Shown here: piece by piece, positions 22,601 to 32,000 of the stretch
How the letters are laid out: each line of letters starts with the position of its first letter
Position numbering within the stretch: position 1 is the stretch's first letter
Source of the DNA: Mesorhabditis belari
Lineage: Eukaryota > Nematoda > Chromadorea > Rhabditida > Rhabditidae
Reading direction: 5' to 3'
DNA: 64,000 nucleotides
NCBI GenBank assembly: GCA_958450365.1
Contig: CAUEEP010000759.1
Coordinates: forward strand, 2,028,501 to 2,092,500
Notes under the pieces: generated by a model
Databases searched by the model: none
What the model was told of the DNA's origin: nothing
What the model saw: the letters and a program-made list of their open reading frames with translations, nothing else
Position numbers and translations under genes: made by a program

Positions 22601-25600
22601 TACTATTAGCTGCTGCGAAGGGCAAGCGAAAAGACCGATGATGCCTATTTGCTCGTCACGGTCAACGCGTTTCCCAAACGTTTGCAGGTCTGTCTGAATG
22701 CGGATGGAGGCAAATTTGAATTTAATTGTTAATTTGTTACTGTTATATGTTAAATCAAGATATTTAAGTTAACTTTTCGAGATGGGTTGCATATTTGGTT
22801 AAAAGCCAGGCCTTTTGTGTGTTGCGGTAATTCTTGGTCACCCTGGGACTCCTTCTCCAAACACAATTCAATGTTGATTTGTCAAGTTCAAAAGTGGTTA
22901 GAATTCTATTGAAGACGAAGACGAAGACGAATGGGTTAGAATTCTATTGAAGACGAAGAACGCGCGGGAAGACCTTCTCAATTGAAAAATGAAGAGATTC
23001 TTCAAAAAAATCCACAGCTGAGAAGTCTTACCTCACCCTCCTTATTCTCCAGATCTTGCCCCATTGGATTATCATCAATTATCATCATCAATTTCCGATC
23101 AATGCAACATTCCCTGGAGGGAAAGCATTTTCAAAACAAATATAACCTCAAAAAGTGGCTCCAAAACTATTTCGAAATTTTCTATGAGAGATTTGAAAAC
23201 AAAAACTTTCTATGAGAGAGGAATTCGCCAACTTCCAACAACGCCAACAACGCCAACACCAACAGCAAAGGTTCTCTAAAATAACGGAAACTATTTGGAG
23301 TCAACTGCTTGTTTGATTGTGAATACATTTTAAAACAAAACTTTTACCAAGACTTATAGGCCAACCTAATATAAAAGCGTTACGAAAAGGACTATACTGT
23401 TGAATTTGAGCTTTTTTTTGAAGACCTGGAACATTTTGATGAAATGAAAACTTGAAAACTAATGAAATGAATGACGATAAATGAAATTTTGTGACCGCAT
23501 GCAAAGTAAAAAGATGATAGTGGCTATACAGGGTGCGGCAAAAGTTCTGACACTTTTTCTAAGAGAAATAAAAGTTGCAAACTTTGGCAATATTAATCAA
23601 AAAACGATAACAAATTGTTTATTGAAGACAAAACTAACAAAAAAATCATAAAAAATGTTCAAAATTTCCACCCTTGGCCTCGATGCACTTCTTCAATTGC
23701 TTGCGGAAGTTGCCGACGATGGTCGCGCATTGCTGAACAGTGATTTCGGCCCAGGCCCTCTTCAAAGCGGCTTTCAAAGGATCCACGGTGTGAAATCTCT
23801 TGCCAGAGATCTTGTCTTCCAAGGTCTACCAAACAGAGAAGTCCAGGGGGTTCAAATCGGGGCTATTCGACGGCCAAATGTCCTTACCCCAGTAGCCCGG
23901 AAACAGCTGATTGCAGAGAGCGAGAGTCGAGCGAGCTCCATGGGCCTGCGCCCAGTCCTGCTGAAGGGTAAATCCAGTTTGCCCGAAATGATTCGCTGCC
24001 CAGGGCTCTAAGACATCCTTTAACACCTTTTGCTGGTAGACCGTAGCGTTGATTTTCACATTTCGATCGATGAACACAGGAGGCGTCTTTCCTGTGGCAC
24101 AGATGCTGGCCAACACCATAACGGACTTCGGAAAATGTTGGCGGACAATCAATTTGGCTGCAAAAGTGTCTTTCAGACCTCGCTTGAGAAGTTGGCGATG
24201 GTTTTGACGATTGTGGATAGCTTGAACGGTGAAGATCTTCTCATCTGTGAACACAACCTTGTCCAAACGACCAGCAGCGACCAGGTGCAACATCTTCTTC
24301 GCTTCAGCCATCCTCTTTTGCTTCATGGCGTCGTTCAGGAAATGAGCCCGAGCAAATTTGTAGCTGAACATTCCAAGTTTCTTATGAACAATCCTTCAAA
24401 CGCTTCTTTCGCTGATTCCGAGACTTATGGCCATCTTTCTCATTGAACGAGTGGGATTTCGACGGATTCGGCATCTGACTTTGTTTGTGTTCTCTGGAGG
24501 TGACTGTGGTTGGTCGGCCGCTTCTTGGACGGTCCTGATCATTGTCCCGCTTCTTGAATCGTTCAATGGCTCGATAGACAGACTTTTTTTTTGGATATCC
24601 GGTGACTCAAACAATCTCCATCGGTATCTTTCCGGCTTTGTGCAACTCAAGTATCACAGTGCGCCTCTTTTTAGCATCCATATTGAAAGCGAACCTAAAC
24701 AAAAACGTTGTTTCTTGTTAAAAATCAGGAAAAACAGGTTAACAAATGCAAAAAAACAAAAAGTGAGCCAAATACTGTTTTTTGAAATTTTATACAGCCG
24801 TTTGAAAAAAAAGTGTCAGAACTTTTGCTGCACCCTGTAGCAGAAAAGTCTCATACAAACTTTGCTGGTTTGATATCTCGATGAATGATTGAGATTGTTT
24901 GAAGAATGAGAAGTGCATCAAACAATTGCTCAGCCCAACAAAAGACTGTTTTTATCGAATAGACAATCGTTGGATCATAGATAACTAAAAAAAAGATGGA
25001 ATAGAAATGAATCGAAATCATTTCTATTAGGTTGTCCAGTTATAAATGCGCGTTTTTGAGGGCTTATTCCAAATATTTCTGCAAGTTCACGTGTAGTTTG
25101 TCGAGGATCAATTTTGATCGCCTGTTTAAGTATTGCATTATCGATCGTAGGAGGCCGGTGGTCCTCATCTCCCAAAAATTCATTTCCTTCTCGAAATCGT
25201 TGAAACCATCGCCGACACTGGCTTTCTGAAATAGTATCTTCCAAAATACTTTCCAAAGGCCTCGATGAGATTCAGCGATACTTTTGCCCAATTTGAAGTC
25301 ATACCAAAGACTGGCACAGAGACGAAGCTTCGTGTCGTTCACAGAAATTAAATCAAAACACAGAAATTAAATCAAAAATTGGTTTGACGTCAAAAACACG
25401 AAAAATTGTAATAAAATAAAAAATCCTGAACAGCATATAGAAAATTGGGTTTGGTAAAATTGTATAGCTCTGAGGAATGCTGTTCAAGTTGTTCAAGAGC
25501 AGGCGTGCATTCATAACTGGACAACCTAATATTACAATAGAAATAAAATGTTCACCATCTTCAAGAGATCCTCGTTCGCAGTACTCCATTTTAATCACAT

Positions 25601-27931
25601 CAAATTCTTTATATTCATTGAATCCAAAATATTGAACAATATTCGGATGACGAAGTTTTTGCAGAGTTGCACACTCTTTGACAAAAGCTTGATCTTTTTG
25701 TGTTTTCCCTGCTTTGAGAAAACGAGTAGTTTTCAGGAAAAATTTCACTGCAACTTTCCTGAAAGTGATGATGAGAAATGATGAGAAAAGATTGGTAAGA
25801 TGATAAAAAAGTGATTTTTGATGATGATGAACATGATTTTTGTTACATATCATTGAGAGTATATGTCGTAGCCGATTATGAATGAAATTTTTTGGCAAAT
25901 CTTTCTAGTAGAGCAACCCTTTAATGTATGAGGACAATATTATATCATTTTGTAGCGAATTAAATTCTGCGTCGATTGGTATCAAATTTGTGAGTTTAGC
26001 TTAAAAATTGTCGGCGCTACAACGTTTCATTCAAAATCGGCGGGACCCCCGTAGCCGATTATGAATGAGTGGGTCTAGGAAGCGTCCAACCATCAAGTAT
26101 TTAGTATCATTCAACGCAGAATCATTGATAATTATGTTAAATTTTTTAAATTAGCAAGATTTAATAAAAAGAAAAAAAATTAGAGCACAAAAACTGTTTG
26201 TTCAAGAGAAAACTTTGAAGCCCCATAATTTTTTTCTTTTTATTCAATCTTTCTAATTTAAAAAATTTAACATAATTATGAATGATTCTGCGTTGAATGA
26301 TACCAAATACTTGATGGTTGGACGCTCCTAGACCTACTCATTCATAATCGGCTGAAATTCATAATCGGCTACGACATACAGTACTGGACAATGAAATATC
26401 ATATTTGAAAAACGATCGTCACTTTCGCACGTCTGTAACTCCCTTGTCTTTGACTTTAAACTATTAGTGTTATACATTTTCTGAAAGCTCTTTTTAAGGG
26501 CTACACAATGGTAATATTAATATTTAGAAATACGGTATTTTTTGACGCATTTCAGTGCGCACAAGATGGGATACTCAAATTTTTTGATTTTCAAAGCTGT
26601 TTTTCTTTATGATAGAGTGCTGGAATCGCTCTGAAGCTACGATTTTCGAAATCTACGCAAAAATTTACGTTAGAATAATCAATATTTGTAAAATTGTATC
26701 AAAGTTTCATAGCGAAAAAAAGCATTTGCGAAATTCTCACTTCTTGGGCGGTCAAGCGAGGAAGAAGCTGGAAAACAAACATTTAACAAAAATGTAGTGA
26801 AATGAAAAAGTAACAAAAAAGGTAACAATAATGAGAAAACTCCAGAGTACACAATGGAAATTTCAGTATTTAGTAGCAAATCCTTTAGCGTCGATTACAG
26901 CTTGACATCGCCGAGGCATTGAATCAAGAAGATTAATGATGAAACTGACGGGGATTGAATTCCAAGCCTGCTCCAATTGTGCAAACTTCTCATCGGCATT
27001 GCCGGCTTTGAGATTCTTAGTTCGTCGCTCAAGTTCACTCCACAAATTCTCAATAATGTTAAGATCTGGCGATTGACTTGGCCATTCTAAAAAACTTCCC
27101 GAAGGATGTCAGCGGCTGTTAAGCGAGGATTATTTCGAGATGTCATCAAGATTTTGCGATCGACAGCTCGGCTAGTTTTCTTTTTGCTTTTTTTACCTTT
27201 TTTGTTACTTTTTCATTTCACTACATTTTTGTTAAATGTTTGTTTTCCAGCTTCTTCCTCGCTTGACCGCCCAAGAAGTGAGAATTTCGCAAATGCTGTT
27301 TTTTTCGCTATGAAACTTTGATACAATTTTATAAATATTGATTATTCTAACGTAAATTTTTGCGTAGATTTCGAAAATCGTAGCTTCAGAGCGATTCCAG
27401 CACTCTATCATAAAGAAAAACAGCTTTGAAAATCAAAAAATTTGAGTATCCCATCTTGTGCGCACTGAAATGCGTCAAAAAATACCGTATTTCTAAATAT
27501 TAATATTACCATTGTGTAGCCCTTAAAAAGAGCTTTCAGCAAATGTATAACACTAATAGTTTAAAGTCAAAGACAAGGGAGTTACAGACGTGCGAAAGTG
27601 ACGATTGTTTTTCAAATATGATATTTCATTGTCCAGTACTGTATATATCAATGGGAAAATCACATACGTGTGTGATCCAATGACATGCACATGTCCTTGG
27701 CTACCTATTCCAAGTAAAGTTGAAGGGTCGCACTTGATTTTGTAGAGAGAGTCAACTAGAGTTATGATTAATATTTTGTTATCTTTCCAAAAAAAATTGT
27801 CTACCATCTGAGATTTGAGCAAAAATTTTTTCTTCCTCAGTTGTCAACAATTTCTCATCAAGAAGATTGTTATCAGCTATTGTTATTTCGTCAAAATCAT
27901 CAAGATCCAAACTGTCTTCAATGATCGGGAT
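16661..27931 (-). CDS. TKL/TAK1-like protein kinase, active-site residues intact (5' end not found)
   Basis: Exons in transcript order: 27805-27931, 27668-27755, 25556-25758, 24861-24984, 21417-21564, 20574-20638, 18468-18569, 18242-18314, 16661-16831 (TGA). All phases close over 366 codons. An acidic N-terminus (EDSLDLDDFDE) precedes a glycine loop GIGSQG, VAVK (beta-3 Lys), FVKEC (alpha-C Glu), HRDIKPANILV, LADFGCVRE, MSPE, DLYSMGLVVWEIVERR and KRPNIEE (subdomain XI Arg). So it should be able to bind ATP and transfer phosphate. The C-terminal extension contains RPIGFDGTKEW, shared with the paralogue at 29100-35321. Assignment to a TAK1-like group comes from general motif resemblance and is tentative. 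The first exon starts at an acceptor, so the initiator lies upstream and was not identified. Six of eight introns carry DNA transposons. Confidence 0.85.
16955..18135 (-). mobile_element. Mariner-family element, decayed, in the last intron of the active kinase
   Basis: The minus strand shows TVYKWYDRFQRGDFSMEDAP, STRELGEQL (helix-turn-helix region), DEKWVLYVNY (first catalytic Asp), MLSIWWDLEGLIYWELLP, LQHDAE (second Asp) and FDFHLFRKLAAELDGEHF (third Asp region). Frameshifts, stops and a CTGCTGCTCTGTTGCT expansion near 17690-17770 break it. Inverted termini were not resolved, so the ends are approximate. Confidence 0.85.
18740..18932. repeat. 14-bp CCACGCCGAGTCGA array inside the Merlin element
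   Basis: About 13 perfect units. The unit contains GTCGAC once joined and carries no stop in any frame, so spurious open frames appear on both strands. Confidence 0.95.
19044..19265. repeat. 111-bp direct duplication inside the Merlin element
   Basis: Two copies starting CTATTTCCT and carrying GATTATGTTTCGCTTACC. A 40-bp segment of each is the inverted complement of 18702-18741, giving a long stem in the 5' subterminal region. Confidence 0.85.
19791..20195. mobile_element. Palindromic MITE nested in the Merlin transposase, TA target site
   Basis: About 50-bp inverted ends begin GACATGGGAAATCG and are flanked by TA. A central hairpin (CCGAAAGCCT / AGGCTTTCGG, about 19979-20012) makes the whole element fold back. 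Removing the element plus one TA rejoins the transposase frame exactly (codons for DCWRG to LQLNHVYED), which proves insertion into a once-continuous gene. Confidence 0.92.
20827..21394 (+). mobile_element. Internally deleted mariner-type element in a kinase intron
   Basis: TA-flanked, with perfect 26-bp inverted ends starting GGGTGGTGCAAAAGAAACTG. One open frame (21035-21355) encodes a mariner N-terminus with LRQCQTWFQRLREGDETLED and ARDLAKIFHCDHVTI, i.e. the DNA-binding half only. The catalytic half is absent. It occupies intron 20639-21416. Confidence 0.9.
21776..23368 (+). mobile_element. Mariner-family element, decayed and interrupted
   Basis: TA-flanked inverted ends match (left TTAGATTGACCCCATAAGTC, right complement TTAGGTTGGCCTATAAGTC). 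The right half shows FVKFKSG, IEDED, GRPSQLKNEEI and then FRSMQHSLEGKHFQN with NYFEIF, in several frames. A second element (22097-22843) lies inside it. Confidence 0.8.
22097..22843 (+). mobile_element. maT-like mariner remnant nested in another mariner
   Basis: 24-bp inverted ends GGGTGACCAAGAATTACCGC. Plus-strand remnants include RAIQRYEILGTVSDRS and RLEEWHRKW, the helix-turn-helix region of maT-like transposases, broken by stops. No intact TA duplication was seen. Confidence 0.75.
23527..24839 (-). mobile_element. Near-full-length DD37D (maT-like) mariner element, inactive
   Basis: TA-flanked, with ends CAGGGTGCGGCAAAAGTTCT and its near-complement. The minus strand encodes MDAKKRRTVILELHKAGKI, RAIERFKKR, RIRRNPTRSMRKMA, FTDEKIF (first Asp), LQQDWAQAHGA (second Asp) and NSPDLNPLDFSVW (third Asp). 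I count 37 residues between the second and third Asp. An in-frame TGA after PMEIV, a frame change near 24396 and a stop after DFSVW inactivate it. Only 21 bp separate it from the kinase exon at 24861. Confidence 0.9.
25028..25528 (-). mobile_element. Internally deleted mariner in a kinase intron
   Basis: TA-flanked inverted ends AGGTTGTCCAGTTATAAATG. The minus strand encodes a mariner N-terminus (SLWYDFKLGKSIAESHRGL, SQCRRWFQRFREGNEF, DPRQTTRELAEIF) and then runs into the other terminus, so the catalytic domain is deleted. It makes up 501 of the 571 bp of intron 24985-25555. Confidence 0.9.
25862..26378. mobile_element. Palindromic MITE abutting a Tc1-like element
   Basis: TATGTCGTAGCCGATTATG ends in inverted orientation. 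The two halves (around 26070-26160 and 26250-26330) are inverted copies through GCGTCCAACCATCAAGTATT. Its right TA is the left TA of the next element. Confidence 0.85.
26377..27643 (-). mobile_element. Tc1-like element with ~450-bp terminal inverted repeats
   Basis: TA-flanked, with ends CAGTACTGGACAATGAAATA. The left arm (26377-about 26830) and right arm (about 27185-27643) are nearly exact inverted copies. The centre encodes on the minus strand a Tc1 C-terminus: LWSELERRTKNLKAGN, AWNSIPVSFIINLLDSMPRR and AVIDAKGFATKY. Catalytic parts are missing. It fills most of the kinase intron 25759-27667. Confidence 0.9.
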
Positions 27932-28079
27932 CTAAAGGTTTAAAGCGTTTTGATGGTTTTGTTATTTTATTCTTAGTTAATGTCTACTTTTAATTCAATA
28001 ACATTGAGCTAAATTGAACTTTAGGTTCTAGAGCCAAAATACATTCAAAACCAGTTTTTATACTTTACTATCTCTAGTT

Positions 28080-28280
28080 ATGCTGTCATCTGCTGTCATC
28101 TGCTGTCATCTGCTGTCATCTGCTGTCATCTTCTGTCATCTGCTGTCATCTTCTGTCATCTGCTGTCATCTTCTGTCATCTGCTGTCATCTTCTGTCATC
28201 TGCTGTCATCTTCTGTCATCTGCTGTCATCTTCTGTCATCTTCTGTCATCTTCTGTCATCTTCTGTCATCTTCTGTCATC
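28080..28280. repeat. 10-bp TGCTGTCATC / TTCTGTCATC array
   Basis: Twenty units, upstream of the first recognised exon of the active kinase. Its open frame is repeat-driven. Confidence 0.95.
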
Positions 28281-28421
28281 TGCCCAAAGCCGAAGTTCAT
28301 TCCGCGAACAAAATGTCGAATTTTGAGCAATATCCATGGAAAGTCAATCAACGAAGTCAAAGATGAACTGCAAATCGAACTTCCAAGACGACTATTTGGC
28401 GAACAGTCAAAGAAAATCCGG

Positions 28422-29061
28422 TTCTTTTCCGTTATTCATCCGCAAAAAATAAAACCCCCGATCATTTCCGTTATACATCCGCAAAATTTAATCATTTAAT
28501 AATCAAAAATCGATGAACTTAATTAAAATCAAAAATAAATAATCAAAAAATAAACATCAAAATAGGATGAATGAGGAATCGATGTCGTAGCAATTTGTTG
28601 CAACATCCATTCGTAGAAATTGTCCTTTTCCATGCAGCAAGTATGGGTAAGGACAATTTCTTGTCGGACCATGAATTCAGCGAGGTAGCTGTATCGCGAT
28701 GCTTCTTATTTCTCCATTTGGCAGATCCCCATAGACGCTCGATCATCTGGATGTGAGAATGGCACCGGTAGCCGAAAATGTTCATTTTTGAAATTGCTTC
28801 CAGATTGGAAAAGTTAAAACGATATTTGCCAATACTGACCATTTTTTTTACGAGTAATTTTTTTTGGCGTCGATTTGTAAATAGATAGAACAAAATGTTC
28901 TATGAATTGATGGATTCGTTTTTTAAGAAATTTCAGTGAAACTTTTTTTTCCGAGAACTTTCTTTCCAACCTAATCTATGTATAAATGATTAAATTTTGC
29001 GGATTTTTAACGGAAATGATCGAGGGTTTTTTTTATTTTGTGGATTTATGACGGAAAAGAA
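28422..29061 (-). mobile_element. Merlin-type element remnant between the two kinases
   Basis: About 75-bp inverted ends (TTCTTTTCCGTTATTCATCC...; the complement ends at 29061). The minus strand retains HIQMIERLWGSAKWRNKKH, nearly identical to the Merlin at 18662-20530, and little else. It lies 39 bp beyond the stop codon of the pseudokinase gene. Confidence 0.85.
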
Positions 29062-29099
29062 CTAAAACAGGATAAAAGAATGGAAATTAAAAGACAAGA

Positions 29100-32000
29100 C
29101 TAACAGACCCAATTGTTTGTTCCATCAAAGCCAATTGGTCGCACTACTTTTTGTTGTTTATCGATGATCAATGGTTGAAAAGAATCCTCCATTGTCAACT
29201 AAACAAGATAAAACTCAAGTTTATTGCTTGCTTGCTTGCTGCATTGCATTGCATTGCTTGCTTGCTTGCTGCATTGCATTGCTTGCTTGCTGCATTGCAT
29301 TGCTTGCTTACTTCATTTAAATCATCTATGATTCGTGAGCATTCCTCAAGATTTGGTCGTTGAACTGGCAAACGATTTGTACATCTGATAGTATTTTGTA
29401 AATACAATTTTCACATTTCTAACCGTTCAATTAATTTCTTCAATTGTTCATAGACACAATTAATTTCTTCTAATTTATATCGGCCCATCCATAGATCATG
29501 AAATAATGCAAAGTGATTTAATTGTGAATTTGGCGAAGTGAATTTTGAAAACACCAATCTAAACTAAAATGATAAACTAAAATGATACACTAAATTGAAA
29601 ATAGCTCTTGAAAATTCTATAAAATTCTATAAAATCCTATAAAATATTCATGAAATACTTTCTTTCGATCATCTCCCATAGCACTAGTCCCATTGAGTAT
29701 AAATCACTTAAATGCGTTACCTGAATTTGTTTTTCTTTTTTTTTCATACAAGAAACTATAAAAACCGAACGAGATTCCGGGGGTAAACCATACGCCTCAG
29801 GGCTCATATAAAGAACAGTTCCAATAAAAGTCGCTTCTGAAGTATCATCTGCATCGCGAACACAAGAAAAACTGATCAATTTCAAGGAAAAATCACGCTT
29901 CACCATCACGCTAAACTAGTTACCATTTCCTGGGCCTCATTTCACCACCATGAACTAGAGATGCACACAGACTGACCACCGCCTTCAACCTCCACCCAAA
30001 CGACAACACTCATTTTATTGGAAAACAATTTCCGGAATCCGAAAAACTAGGTTTCCGATGCAACAGATAAAAAAAATTTTTGAAAAAAGTCGCCTCAAAG
30101 TTAAGGATTTTTGAAAGGTTTTCGAATTCGTCGCAAACCATTTGTGTCCAGTTTCTAATGAATAGTTACCGCCTCTAGAGAAATGCCTTATGGCCTAGTG
30201 GTTAGGCTACAGGGGTTGAAACAGATCCGAGTAGACCAGATCCGAATTGAATCGAATCTAGTGGTCTAGCATTTTTGCTCCCTAATTCGATACCGCTAAT
30301 TTGTTGTGAAAAACTTTTTGTTATTTTATAAAATGATTAAAAAGCATTTTCAAGATCAGCGGGGCTTCGTTTGCAACAGCTAAAAGTATACACTGGTGGC
30401 CATATGTATTAGTACCCTCTTGCAAAAAATTTTCTCTCAACGATTGCCCCCCTTAACAGGCAGCCAAATTCAAAGTGCTAAAAAGCATTTTTTTGCTAAC
30501 AAGCTCTAGTCTCTAAAACCACAAAAAAATTGATTCGAAATGTTTATTATCTTTTGAAAAAATAGCAAGGACGCAAAAGACACCTCAAAAATCGTGGACA
30601 AAAGTATTGACACCTTAGCTTTTTCTTTATTTTTTTCTTGTTTACATACATGTTTTGATGACTTTTTAAAATATTTAATTTTAGATGCCGTATCTACCGA
30701 CTCCAATCAAAGAAAAGATCGTTGAAGGTCGGAAAAATGGAATGAAAACAACAGATTTGGCTGAACAATTTGGATGCAGCGAGAGCACTGTGAAACGACT
30801 TTTTAAACAATCAAAGATTATCGGTTCTCTACACAGAGCTGCAAAATCTGGTCGACATCCATCAACAACAACTGCCGAGGATCGATCGATCATAGGGGAA
30901 TTCAAAAAGAACCTAAGTCTCACCTCGACCGACGGAAGCCGCCTGTATAAATCACAATTCAGCAAATATATCTCAGCAAGGACCGTGAGGAGGCGACTCA
31001 TCAAAGCAAAGTTGTACGCTAGATAAAGAAGCCACGTATGACTCCTCGGATTAGGAAACTTCGTTTAGCCTTTGCTCGGAGGTACCAAAGTTGGACGAGT
31101 GACGATTGGAGTCGAGTAATTTTCTCTGATGACACAAAAGTTAATCTCTATCAGTCGGATGGACCTCCATTGATCAGGCGACCGATTGGAAAGCGGCTAT
31201 TACTCAAGTACATCAAACCCACGGTTCGATTTGGGGGGTGGAAATATTATGTGCTGGGATATGAATTTCTATAGTTTTCTTTGTATAACTGTCAACTTGC
31301 AGGAGCGATGACAAGAAATGTGGTCGGTCCACTTGAGATGATCAATTCAACTATGAAGCCTCAGCGATACATGGGAGTACTTGAGCAACGTTTACTTCCA
31401 TTTGCGAGCAAAAGATTAACTCAAGGATGGTTGTACTACCAGAACAACTCACCAGTTCACACAAGCAAACTTATGATGGGATCTGTCGGAAGACTCTCGA
31501 ATGGAGGACGGGTACGATTTCCGGGCTGGCTTGCGATTAATGGTGTTTCTTTGATTAAAGCACCTCCATTTTCCCCATATTTGAACGTTATCGAGAATCT
31601 ATGGTCAATTGTGAAAGCGAAATTGACGGAGAAACACTTCTCGTCCAAAGTCGAGCTCTATGACAAAAAAGTGAATGATTAAAAACGACAAAACGTACCA
31701 TCTAGGTTTTGTCTACCGTCTAGTTTAGCGAAATTTATTAAACACCAAATGTGAACACTTTACGATGATACCTAGATCAAACATAAAATGACTAGTGTGC
31801 TTCACAACAATGGAAAAGCCATTGGTTTCATTTGGTTGAGTGATCAGACTGAAGGATTTCTCTCCTTTTCTCAAATACCATTCTTGTATAGTTTTCTTTT
31901 CTCTATCCTGTGTGACAGTCGTCGGAAGACTCTCGAATGGAGGTACGATTTCCGGGCTGGTTTGCGATTAATGGTGTTTCTTTGATTAAAGCACCTCCCT

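Noticed and set aside
28290..28420. Plus-strand frame FIPRTKCRILSNIHGKSINEV as a gene, or minus-strand 5' exon of the active kinase
   Set aside because: Neither strand gives a splice-compatible frame that I can connect, and the upstream part is a 10-bp repeat. It stays unexplained.
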